This document shows, piece after piece, positions 50,577-58,300 of a stretch of 64,000 nucleotides of DNA. The first letter of the stretch is position 1. Each line of letters begins with the position of its first letter. This stretch comes from Cognatishimia activa (GTDB lineage: Bacteria > Pseudomonadota > Alphaproteobacteria > Rhodobacterales > Rhodobacteraceae). Under the pieces are notes generated by a model. It did no database searches. It saw only the letters and a program-made list of their open reading frames with translations, and was not told the origin of the DNA. The position numbers were made by a program, and so were the translations under genes. The stretch lies in contig NZ_CYTO01000024.1 in NCBI RefSeq assembly GCF_001458335.1, positions 424,944-488,943 of the forward strand, given 5' to 3'.

Positions 50577-51599
50577 TTAGCGTGACGACGCGCGGCGCAA
50601 GAGGCTTGCTGCGTCTTTGTCCAAAAGCAGCCGTTCATTGATTTCGACTGCCGCTTGATCCGGCGCGGAAAGGCCCGGTTGGGATTTCTTGAACTTCTCA
50701 CCTAGGTCCTTTGGCAGAACACTTTCGGTTTTGTCATCCACCAGCAGTGTCTCTGCGGCGATGCCTTCTGCGAAAATGATGTGGTGGTTATCAAACAGAA
50801 TTTGGAAATACTCGACAAAACCACCGTTTTGAACATAGATGCTGTCGCCATTCAGCAAGTAGCGGGCTTTCACCATGACTTCTGCACGGCCTGCATTCAG
50901 CTTGTCTTCACGTTGATAGACAAACAGACGGTGGTCTGGGTTTACGATTAGGTCGCCATGGTTGTTCAGGGTGCCTGCCTCAATCACAATCGGCGCAAAA
51001 GGCCCGGTTGCGCGAACTGTCGTGCGACCAATCCAGCGAATTTCCTGAGCGCCTGCATCACGGGTCAGCACCTGATCGCCAACCTTCAGGTTCTCAATAC
51101 GGGTCTGAACTCCGTTGGCCATGGTAATATGTGTGCCACGGGTAAAGGAAACGCAGCTTGATAGAGCCAAACGGCGATGTGCGTTTTCGCGATCTACACC
51201 AACAAGCGTATAAGCTGTCTTCGCGTCCAGTGGTGCGAGCGCATGCAGGTAAATTTCAGCGACATTGCCTGCGTTATCGACTTCAACAAAAACGAGGGCC
51301 TCAATCGTATCACCGGCGGATTGCATGAGCGTAAGACTGCAATCAAGATATAGTCTTGCTCCCTGATGGCCAATGGAAGACCGCCCACTGATTTTAAAGC
51401 TGGCATCACCGTTTGGCGTCATTGCTAAAACGGCCGGGTAGCAGCCCTGGCGAAGCTCATAGATGTCATCCAACATCAACTCCGCCGCAAAAGACATTGC
51501 ATCGCCCTCGTTTGCGCCATTCACAACGCGGAAATCCGTCGCGCGGTAGACGGGCAGTTGCTGATCTTTGCGATCCTGATGAGGCACAGCTTGGGTCAT
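50577..51599 (-). CDS. Hint-domain protein (stand-alone intein-like module)
   Basis: A 340-residue protein. About residues 150-300 form a Hint (Hedgehog/intein) domain: it opens with Cys in SSCVSFTRGTHITMANGVQTRIENLKVGDQVLT and has NPDHRLFVYQ and FDNHHIIFAEG, the block-type pattern of PF13403-like Hint domains. Unlike inteins, there is no C-terminal extein and no His-Asn end that would support splicing, so it may be an autoprocessing or exported module. The first 140 residues are unrecognised. AAAGGA seven bases before the ATG at 51599 fixes the start. Confidence 0.7.
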   Translation of the reverse strand: MTQAVPHQDRKDQQLPVYRATDFRVVNGANEGDAMSFAAELMLDDIYELRQGCYPAVLAMTPNGDASFKISGRSSIGHQGARLYLDCSLTLMQSAGDTIEALVFVEVDNAGNVAEIYLHALAPLDAKTAYTLVGVDRENAHRRLALSSCVSFTRGTHITMANGVQTRIENLKVGDQVLTRDAGAQEIRWIGRTTVRATGPFAPIVIEAGTLNNHGDLIVNPDHRLFVYQREDKLNAGRAEVMVKARYLLNGDSIYVQNGGFVEYFQILFDNHHIIFAEGIAAETLLVDDKTESVLPKDLGEKFKKSQPGLSAPDQAAVEINERLLLDKDAASLLRRASSR

Positions 51600-51752
51600 G
51601 CCGGGTCCTTTGAATTGTACGTCACAGGCTTTTGCCTTGCTTTCCATCCGTTCTGCTGACCAATTATGGCAACAAGAGGGATCGCCTTCGGCAATTTACT
51701 GGCTTTGCCGTGGAAATCCCGCGAAATTGAACTTGGGATAAGGAATACACAG

Positions 51753-52532
51753 ATGGATCTGGGAATCGCGGGGAAAAAGGCGCTGGTTTGTGCAAGCTCA
51801 AAAGGTCTTGGGCTGGGGTGTGCAGAGGCGTTGGCCGAAGCAGGTGTTGACCTGGTGATGAACGCACGGGGCGCAGACGCGTTGGAAGCCGCCGCTGCGG
51901 ATATTCGCGCGCGTTTCGGCGTCTCAATAGACACCGTGGTTGCTGATGTGACGACAGAACAGGGCCAAGCCGACGTGCTGGCCGCCTCCAAAGGCATTGA
52001 TATCCTTGTCACAAATGCTGGCGGTCCACCTCCGGGCATGTGGACGGATTGGGACCGTGATGACTTCATCAAAGCCTTGGACGCCAACATGCTGACACCG
52101 ATTGCGCTGATGAAAGAGCTGATCCCGGGCATGATGGAGAAGGGTTGGGGCCGGGTCGTGAATATCACCTCTGTGTCTGTCAAATCCCCGATCCCGGTGC
52201 TTGGTCTGTCTAACTCTGCGCGGGCTGGTCTGACAGGCTATGTCGCGGGCACCGCACGCCAAGTTGCGGGTCAGGGTGTGATCATCAATAACCTGCAGCC
52301 AGGGATCCACGCGACAGACCGCGCGGCCTCACTGGATAAAGGGGCAAGCGACGCGCAAGGCATTTCGGTTGAGGAAGCGCAACAGCAGCGGTTTGCCACC
52401 ATTCCGGCGGGCCGTTACGGCACGCGCGAAGAGTTCGGCGCAACATGTGCGTTCCTCTGCTCTCAACATGCGGGCTTTATCGTGGGGCAAAACATCCTGC
52501 TCGACGGCGGCGCGACAAACACAACAATGTAA
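51753..52532 (+). CDS. Atypical SDR family protein lacking the YxxxK active site
   Basis: A 259-residue Rossmann-fold protein annotated in relatives as 3-oxoacyl-ACP reductase-like. The nucleotide-binding loop is CASSKGLGLG (13-22 or so) and NAGGPP follows in the NNAG position. At the catalytic position, where classical SDRs have Tyr-x3-Lys, this protein reads SNSARAG, so Tyr and Lys are missing; a BKR-like group of SDRs with this change exists. Its reaction may differ or it may only bind a nucleotide. ATAAGGA precedes the ATG, and its stop overlaps the following alkC-like ATG (TAATG). Confidence 0.8.
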   Translation: MDLGIAGKKALVCASSKGLGLGCAEALAEAGVDLVMNARGADALEAAAADIRARFGVSIDTVVADVTTEQGQADVLAASKGIDILVTNAGGPPPGMWTDWDRDDFIKALDANMLTPIALMKELIPGMMEKGWGRVVNITSVSVKSPIPVLGLSNSARAGLTGYVAGTARQVAGQGVIINNLQPGIHATDRAASLDKGASDAQGISVEEAQQQRFATIPAGRYGTREEFGATCAFLCSQHAGFIVGQNILLDGGATNTTM

Positions 52533-53674
52533 TGGCAAGAGGTACGGGCGTGGCGCAGGGATTTTCGCTGGCTGATCAGCTGTTTAACGAAGAGACGGTC
52601 TCGCAAATTGCGAATGAACATGCAGCGGCGATCCCTGGGTTTGACGCGGAGGAATTCACCAAAGAGGTGATTGCGAAGTTTCCGGACCTGTCTTTGACCG
52701 AGCGTATGGAATGGATCGCAGATTGTCTGGAAAAACGTCTGTCAGATGACTTTCCCACCATGGCCGGTCAATTAGAAGCTGCCATGCCGCGCGAACTTGA
52801 CCCATCCAAGACGGACGACGATTTCGGGCAGTTCACCCATGCACCACCAGGCTATCTGGCGGTGCGCCATGGGTTGGAAAACCATCGCGAGCGCGCGTTG
52901 GATCTGATCTATGAGAACACCAAGCGGTTCTCGATGGAGTGGCCGATCCGCCCATTCCTAAATCGCTGGCCTGACGAAACCTTGGCGCGGCTTAAGCTAT
53001 GGGCGAGCGATGAAAACTACCATGTGCGCAGGCTAGTATCTGAGGGAACGCGCCCCAAGCTGCCGTGGGCGAAGAAGTTGGATATGGAGGTGACAACGCC
53101 GCTCCCATATCTTGATATACTTCACGCGGATTCAACGCGGTATGTGACAAGATCGGTCTCTAACCATCTGAATGACATCGCAAAAACCCATCCGGATTTG
53201 GTCGTTGAGACACTCATGAAATGGCGTGATCTAGGGGCGCAAGATAAGAAAGAGCTGGACTGGATGACCCGCCATGCGTTGCGCAGCTTGGTCAAGCAAG
53301 GCCACGTCGGTGCGATGGAACTGCTGGGCTTTAAAGCGGATGCACCAGTATCGCTGAAACGTCTCGATCTGGCAAAAGATCAGGTTGTCGGCGGTGAGGC
53401 ACTGGAATTTGAGATGGAGCTTGAGGCAAGTTCTGAAAGCCCGGTTATCGTTGACTACGTGATCCATTTTCAAAAAGCCGGGGGCAAGGTTGCGCCAAAG
53501 GTATTCAAGCTGAAACAGGCCGTACTTAAGGCGGGTAAAGCGCAGGTTTTTGCTAAGAAACACGTGCTTAAAGCCAATGCCACCACGTTCAAGCTTTATC
53601 CCGGCGCGCATAAGGTGGTGGTGCAGGTCAACGGCAAAAGCCTTGGCGAAGCGGTTTTTGATCTGTCTTTATAA
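52532..53674 (+). CDS. AlkC-like DNA alkylation repair protein
   Basis: A 380-residue protein of the AlkC/AlkD DNA-glycosylase superfamily, which removes alkylated bases such as 3-methyladenine and 3-methylcytosine from DNA. Residues to about 270 look like helical repeats (ENHRERALDLIYENTKRFSMEWPIRPFLNRWPDETLARL). Residues about 275-380 look like a beta-rich Ig-type domain (VDYVIHFQKAGGKVAPKVFKLKQ), a feature I recall from AlkC. GTG 52550 is an in-frame alternative start; the TAATG overlap favours 52532. Confidence 0.75.
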   Translation: MARGTGVAQGFSLADQLFNEETVSQIANEHAAAIPGFDAEEFTKEVIAKFPDLSLTERMEWIADCLEKRLSDDFPTMAGQLEAAMPRELDPSKTDDDFGQFTHAPPGYLAVRHGLENHRERALDLIYENTKRFSMEWPIRPFLNRWPDETLARLKLWASDENYHVRRLVSEGTRPKLPWAKKLDMEVTTPLPYLDILHADSTRYVTRSVSNHLNDIAKTHPDLVVETLMKWRDLGAQDKKELDWMTRHALRSLVKQGHVGAMELLGFKADAPVSLKRLDLAKDQVVGGEALEFEMELEASSESPVIVDYVIHFQKAGGKVAPKVFKLKQAVLKAGKAQVFAKKHVLKANATTFKLYPGAHKVVVQVNGKSLGEAVFDLSL

Positions 53675-53740
53675 CACTTTAAGCTCTATTCGCGACCTAG
53701 ACTTGATGCGCGGCAGTTGCGCTGCTACATCCCTATAAAA

Positions 53741-53759
53741 CCTGATGAAATTCGTCAGG
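53741..53759. promoter_or_regulatory. Operator-like palindrome upstream of the ABC ATPase gene
   Basis: CCTGA(TGAAATTCG)TCAGG is a 19-base palindrome with one mismatch pair, two bases downstream of a TATAAA (53734-53739) and 16 bases before the GTG start. The position over a probable transcription start fits a repressor site. No -35 match is clear. Confidence 0.4.
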
Positions 53760-53775
53760 GACTGAAGGGGCTAAG

Positions 53776-54900
53776 GTGGATCAGCAGCCAATGACATCTA
53801 AGGCGACATCAGAGGCAAAGTCGCAAACGCCACCGCGTTTAGAGGTGAAAAACCTATACCGCAGTTTCGGCGATCGGAACGTGGTTGACGGTGTGTCCTT
53901 GGCGATCGAGCCGGGAAAGGTTACGTGCCTTCTGGGTCCGTCTGGATGTGGTAAGTCGACGACGCTTCGTTTGATTGCCGGTGTCGATATGCAGGATACG
54001 GGCGAGATCTATGTAGACGGCAATCTGATCTGTGACACCGTCTTCCGCATCCCACCGGAACGCCGCCAGATTGGGCTTATGTTTCAAGACTTTGCGCTGT
54101 TTCCACACATGAGTGTTGCCGGCAATGTGGCCTTTGGTTTGGCCGGGTCGGCAGTAGAAAAACGTGCCCGCGTTGAGGAACTCTTGGCCAAAGTGGGCCT
54201 CAGCTGGGCCATCGATGCTGCGCCGCACGCCTTGTCGGGTGGGGAACAACAGCGTGTCGCTTTGGCCCGCGCTTTGGCGCCGCGCCCGCGCATCATGTTG
54301 ATGGATGAGCCCTTCTCAGGCCTTGATAACCGGCTACGCGATGGCATTCGTGATGAAACGCTTGCCTTGCTTAAGGAAGAAGACACGGCCGTGCTTTTGG
54401 TAACCCACGAGCCGGAAGAAGCGCTTCGCATGGCCGATGAGATCGCATTGATGCGCAATGGTAAAATTGTGCAAGCTGGCGCGCCTTATAACATCTATAA
54501 CGCCCCTGTGGACCGGGACGCGATGGCGTTTTTCAGCGACATCAACCTGATTAAGGGCACGAGCAACGGCGCGCTTTGCTCGACCGCTTTTGGTGACTTC
54601 CTGACGCCTGGCATGGCCGAGGGGACTGATGTTGAAATCGCAATACGTCCCCAACATGTTCACCTTGATTTCTATCGAAATGGTGCTGCGGTTTCACCGA
54701 GTGGCGCGTATGGCATGTCTGCAGTTGCCTCTGTGGAACGCGCGCGGTTCATGGGGACCGAAAGCCTTGTGGAATTGCGCGTGGAAGCGGACGGAACCGC
54801 GCTAAAAGCGACGGTTCCAAATGTGTTTCTTCCTGAGCAGGGTACAAAGTTCATGGTCTCGTTAAAGCGAAACCATTGTTTTGTTTTTGCAGGGAAATAA
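53776..54900 (+). CDS. ABC transporter ATP-binding protein (FbpC/PotA-like), no permease nearby
   Basis: A 374-residue ABC ATPase with Walker A GPSGCGKST, the Q-loop MFQDFALFPH, the signature LSGGEQQRVALARAL and Walker B IMLMDEP. The C-terminal TOBE-type regulatory region starts around residue 270. Relatives energise Fe3+, spermidine or other importers, but no permease or binding protein is next to it, so it is an orphan ATPase. The GTG at 53776 has AAGGGG at good spacing; ATG 53791 is also in frame. Confidence 0.8.
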   Translation: MDQQPMTSKATSEAKSQTPPRLEVKNLYRSFGDRNVVDGVSLAIEPGKVTCLLGPSGCGKSTTLRLIAGVDMQDTGEIYVDGNLICDTVFRIPPERRQIGLMFQDFALFPHMSVAGNVAFGLAGSAVEKRARVEELLAKVGLSWAIDAAPHALSGGEQQRVALARALAPRPRIMLMDEPFSGLDNRLRDGIRDETLALLKEEDTAVLLVTHEPEEALRMADEIALMRNGKIVQAGAPYNIYNAPVDRDAMAFFSDINLIKGTSNGALCSTAFGDFLTPGMAEGTDVEIAIRPQHVHLDFYRNGAAVSPSGAYGMSAVASVERARFMGTESLVELRVEADGTALKATVPNVFLPEQGTKFMVSLKRNHCFVFAGK

Positions 54901-54906
54901 CCGATA

Positions 54907-55410
54907 TCAGGTCGGTGTGAATTTCGCGTTTTTCCCACCAAAGAAAGCCAGCGGCTCTCCGTCACGCATTTCTGCGCGCAGCACTTCGCCCAAGATGATC
55001 ATGTGGTCGCCAGCCTCGAATGTGTTGGCTTGTTTGCAATCAAAACGCGCCAACGCATTCTCAATCACGGGCACACCATCCGCATTTAGTGCGTGCGGGA
55101 TATCTTTGAAGGCAAAGGCGTCCTTGGCAAAGCCCCAGCACAAGCTCTCTTGCTCTGCCGCCAAAACATGAATCGCGTAGTGCGTAGCTTTTTCAAAATA
55201 CGGGAAACGGCGGGAGTCCTTGCTTGGGGACCAAAGCACCATCGGGGGTTCAAGTGAAACGGAGCTAAAGCTGTTTGCGGTGATGCCGACAGGCCCGTCT
55301 TCTGACATGGCGGTGACAACAGTTACGCCGGTTGCGAAACGCCCAAAAGCGTCACGCAACAGACGCGTGTTGTCTGCGTCAGGTTCAAAACTGGTTACGG
55401 GTGCATTCAT
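54907..55410 (-). CDS. Flavin reductase (SmoA/SsuE-like), third gene of a monooxygenase cluster
   Basis: A 167-residue split-barrel flavin reductase of the HpaC/DIM6/NTAB type: RDAFGRFATGVTVVTAMSEDG, GITANSFSSVSLEPPMVLWSP and a C-terminal beta domain with FGGKNAKFTP. It would supply FMNH2 or FADH2 from NAD(P)H to the flavin-dependent monooxygenase two genes upstream. The ATG at 55410 overlaps the aldo/keto reductase stop (TGATG). The three overlapping genes are one operon on the minus strand. Confidence 0.75.
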   Translation of the reverse strand: MNAPVTSFEPDADNTRLLRDAFGRFATGVTVVTAMSEDGPVGITANSFSSVSLEPPMVLWSPSKDSRRFPYFEKATHYAIHVLAAEQESLCWGFAKDAFAFKDIPHALNADGVPVIENALARFDCKQANTFEAGDHMIILGEVLRAEMRDGEPLAFFGGKNAKFTPT

Positions 55411-56300
55411 CACGGAACTTCTTTCCCTAAAGCGGCTTCATAGAGCCGGTACCAGCTTTCGCGGTCAAGTTTAACCTTCAACGCATCAGAAATCTTAGAA
55501 ATCCGTTCAAGGTTGTTTGTGCCCATCACCGGCAGGATCTTTGCCGGATGTTTCAGCAGGAAGGCAACAGCCACAGCCGCGCGATCCACGCCAAACTCTG
55601 CCGCGAATTCATCAAGCACCGCACCGACTTGGCCAGCATCATTCATTAGATTGCCGCCTCCAAGTGGAGACCAGGCCATCACTGCGTGGCCTTGGCGCTG
55701 GTGGAATGCCAGATCACCATTGGTGAAAGGCGAGATCTCTCCCATCGACATTTCAATCTGGTTGGTCACAAGCTGGGTTTTCATGCCAGATTGCAAAAGC
55801 TCCCAATCCCAAGGACGGAAGTTAGAAACACCGACATTGCGTACTTTGCCGGAGGCTACTAGATCATCCAGCGCTGCACCGGTTTCTTGATGGTCCATCA
55901 GTGGGTCCGGGCGGTGAATCAAAAGCAGATCGACGTGATCAATCGCCATCTCTGACAAAGAGATGTCCACGGACTTTTCAATATGTGCGCGAGACGTGTC
56001 GTAGTATTTGACCTTCGCGTCTGCGTAACGACCACAGGGCGCGACGATGTCACATTTCGTGACGATCTCCATCTGGTCACGCAGGGCAGGGTTGGCTTTC
56101 AAAGCACCACCCAGCACAGCCTCTGCGCCGTAATCCCCATAGATATCCGCCTGATCAAAGGTTGTGATGCCTTGTTCCAGACAAGCCTGGATCTTTGCTT
56201 CCACATGGGCTGGCGACGTGTCGGTGTCATCCCCAAGGCGCCACATGCCATAAACGATGCGGCTCATCTCTAGTGTTGGGGAGAGTGTGATGCGATCCAT
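55410..56300 (-). CDS. Aldo/keto reductase (SmoB-like candidate)
   Basis: A 296-residue TIM-barrel aldo/keto reductase. The catalytic tetrad is visible as Asp49 and Tyr54 (FDQADIYG), Lys82 (VTKCD) and His129 (LLIHRPDP). In the sulfo-SMO pathway, SmoB reduces 6-oxoglucose, released by desulfonation, to glucose; that role fits here because the gene overlaps the flavin monooxygenase gene on one side (TAATG) and the flavin reductase gene on the other. By sequence alone it could be any YdhF-type AKR. Confidence 0.8.
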   Translation of the reverse strand: MDRITLSPTLEMSRIVYGMWRLGDDTDTSPAHVEAKIQACLEQGITTFDQADIYGDYGAEAVLGGALKANPALRDQMEIVTKCDIVAPCGRYADAKVKYYDTSRAHIEKSVDISLSEMAIDHVDLLLIHRPDPLMDHQETGAALDDLVASGKVRNVGVSNFRPWDWELLQSGMKTQLVTNQIEMSMGEISPFTNGDLAFHQRQGHAVMAWSPLGGGNLMNDAGQVGAVLDEFAAEFGVDRAAVAVAFLLKHPAKILPVMGTNNLERISKISDALKVKLDRESWYRLYEAALGKEVP

Positions 56301-57457
56301 TAGCGGCGAACTCCGTTGCCAAGGGGTGTTGCAGGTGTTGATGCTGGCACACGCCCATATTCATGGGGCAGCGAGCAGGTTTTGAGGTTCGGCAAGACGC
56401 GCGCGCCGAAATGTTTGGCCTCTTCGATATGCGGATAGCCCGAGAAAATAAAGGCGCGAATGCCCATCTTTTGGTATTCTTCGATCTTAGACATAACCTG
56501 ATCGGTCGAGCCGACAAGAGCTGCGCCACAGCCAGAGCGCGCTCGGCCAACGCCGGTCCACAGGTTCTGTTCAATATAGCCGAACTTATCTGCCAATTCG
56601 CGGTTCTTGGCTTGGTGGCTGACGCCCAATGACGTGCTGTCCAGCGCCCGCTCGCGGATCATGCGGCCGTATTCGTCATCCAGTTTGGACACGATGTGAT
56701 CGGCGTATTCACGCGCTTCAGCCTCTGTGTCGCGCACAATCATGTGCACGCGCAGACCATAGTCTAATGTGCGGTCATAGCGTTCCGCCACCGCGTTCAC
56801 GGCTTTCATCCGGCCCGCAAGCTCGTCCATCTTCTCAGGCCACATCAGGTAGACGTCACAATGCTGGCCACAAAGTTCCAGTGCATCTGGTGAATAGCCA
56901 CCGAAATAAAGCAGGGGGCCACCGTTTTGCTGATAGGGGCGCACAGGGTCTGTGGTCAGACCTTGGAAGTTATAAACTTCGCCCTCAAAGTTAATCTCAT
57001 CCTGTGTCCACGCTTGCTTTAAGATCTCCACCACCTCACGAGAGCGTTTATAGCGGTAGCTGCTCTCTTCTTTTTGGCCAGGGAAGTCAGAGCTGATGAT
57101 GTTGATCGTCAAGCGCCCCTGCAACATGTGATCCAGCGTCGCCACAGTACGCGCCAGCATGATTGGCTGCATCTCACCACAGCGCACTGCGGCAAGAAGG
57201 TTGATCTTGTCAGTAATGGGAGCACAACCCGCCACGAAGGACAGGGTGTCTTGGCCCACCTGATAAGATGAAGGACACAGAATATTGCGGAAGCCTTGCT
57301 CTTCGGCTGTCTTCACGATGTCGCTGCAATGCTCCCAAGAGCTGCGCAGATCGCCATCGGGCACGCCGAGAAACTGGTAATCATCTGAACATAAAGCCGA
57401 AAACCAAGATACCTCTGCGGCATCAAGATCTGGGGATGTAATGGGCACGACCGTCAT
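56300..57457 (-). CDS. SsuD-like FMNH2-dependent monooxygenase (SmoC-like candidate)
   Basis: A 385-residue bacterial-luciferase-like (LLM) flavin monooxygenase. Residues equivalent to the SsuD active site are in place: Cys61 (ILCPSSY), Arg236 and His238 (GLRVHMIV), the Arg in WTGVGRARSG (about 305-307) and Tyr341 (SGYPHIEEA). Such enzymes oxidatively cleave C-S bonds of sulfonates and release sulfite. Together with the next two genes and a divergent GntR regulator it matches the sulfoquinovose monooxygenase module (SmoC). AAAGGA lies six bases before the ATG at 57457, chosen over the longer frame. Confidence 0.75.
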   Translation of the reverse strand: MTVVPITSPDLDAAEVSWFSALCSDDYQFLGVPDGDLRSSWEHCSDIVKTAEEQGFRNILCPSSYQVGQDTLSFVAGCAPITDKINLLAAVRCGEMQPIMLARTVATLDHMLQGRLTINIISSDFPGQKEESSYRYKRSREVVEILKQAWTQDEINFEGEVYNFQGLTTDPVRPYQQNGGPLLYFGGYSPDALELCGQHCDVYLMWPEKMDELAGRMKAVNAVAERYDRTLDYGLRVHMIVRDTEAEAREYADHIVSKLDDEYGRMIRERALDSTSLGVSHQAKNRELADKFGYIEQNLWTGVGRARSGCGAALVGSTDQVMSKIEEYQKMGIRAFIFSGYPHIEEAKHFGARVLPNLKTCSLPHEYGRVPASTPATPLGNGVRR

Positions 57458-57499
57458 GAGGAGTCCTTTGCGTGGTCTTTTTGTTTGGGCTTGCCATTT

Positions 57500-57510
57500 T
57501 GTTGCATCCA
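57500..57510 (+). promoter_or_regulatory. Operator-like repeat, copy 1 (variant)
   Basis: TGTTGCATCCA matches the 11-base unit TGGTGCATCAA at 9 of 11 positions and lies 18 bases upstream of the two tandem copies, nearer to the monooxygenase start. Confidence 0.35.
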
Positions 57511-57527
57511 TTTAAACATCGACTGAG

Positions 57528-57549
57528 TGGTGCATCAATGGTGTATCAA
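57528..57549 (+). promoter_or_regulatory. Tandem operator-like repeats in the divergent promoter (copies 2 and 3)
   Basis: TGGTGCATCAA and TGGTGTATCAA follow each other with no spacer, differing at one base. They lie in the 138-base region between the monooxygenase operon (minus) and the GntR gene (plus), the natural place for the GntR protein to act on both. GntR/HutC sites are usually inverted repeats, so a direct-repeat arrangement is less usual. Confidence 0.5.
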
Positions 57550-57595
57550 TTTTGCTTTATGACGCCATTTGCGTCGCTGAAATCGAGGGCCAAAG

Positions 57596-58300
57596 ATGTC
57601 TAATCAGAACCGCAACGCCTTGCCGATTTACATCCAGATTGCAGAGCTGATCATTCGCGATGTGGATGCCGGGCGTCTGAATGACGGAGACCGTTTGCCG
57701 CCAGAGCGCGAGATGGCTAAGGAGTTCAACACCTCTGTTGGAACGCTTCGCAAAGCGCTGGATGAGCTTACAAATAAAGGGCTTTTGCAGCGTATTCAGG
57801 GGTCAGGAAATTACATCAAAACCGGCCAGGTGCGCGACTCTGTCTATGGCATGTTTCGACTGGAGCTGCCGGAAGGGGGCGGTTTGCCACGGGCGGATGT
57901 CTTGTCGGTCCAGACCTTGGATAAGCCTTCAACGCTGCCGAGATTTGGATATAGCGGTCGGGGCACCCGTATCCGGCGCATGCGCTATTTGAATGATACA
58001 ATCATCGCGGTCGAAGAAATCTGGCTCGATGAATCCGTCGGACGAGTCACAAAAGACGCCCTGTCTGATTCCTTGTATCGCCATTATCAAAAGCAGCTCG
58101 GGTTCTGGATTACCCGCGCAGAAGACCGCGTCTCGTTAGGCGAAGTCCCAACTTGGGCACCAGAGAGTTTCACCAAAACACCCGGAGAACCGGTCGGCTA
58201 TATTGAGCGCTTCAGCTGGGCTGATCAGGATCAACCCATTGAATTTTCGATGACGTGGTTTGACAGCGACCGCGCACGCTATGTGCAGCGATTGAAGTGA
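57596..58300 (+). CDS. GntR/HutC-family regulator (UTRA domain)
   Basis: A 234-residue repressor-type protein. Residues about 10-75 are the winged helix-turn-helix (LPIYIQIAELIIRDVDAG, LPPEREMAKEFNTSVGTLRKALDEL); the C-terminal half is a UTRA ligand-binding domain (RRMRYLNDTIIAVEEIWLDES). It is transcribed away from the monooxygenase operon with candidate operators between them, so it probably senses the pathway's sugar or sulfonate and controls the operon; SmoD plays this part in the described sulfo-SMO cluster. Its stop directly abuts the convergent MFS gene stop. Confidence 0.8.
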   Translation: MSNQNRNALPIYIQIAELIIRDVDAGRLNDGDRLPPEREMAKEFNTSVGTLRKALDELTNKGLLQRIQGSGNYIKTGQVRDSVYGMFRLELPEGGGLPRADVLSVQTLDKPSTLPRFGYSGRGTRIRRMRYLNDTIIAVEEIWLDESVGRVTKDALSDSLYRHYQKQLGFWITRAEDRVSLGEVPTWAPESFTKTPGEPVGYIERFSWADQDQPIEFSMTWFDSDRARYVQRLK

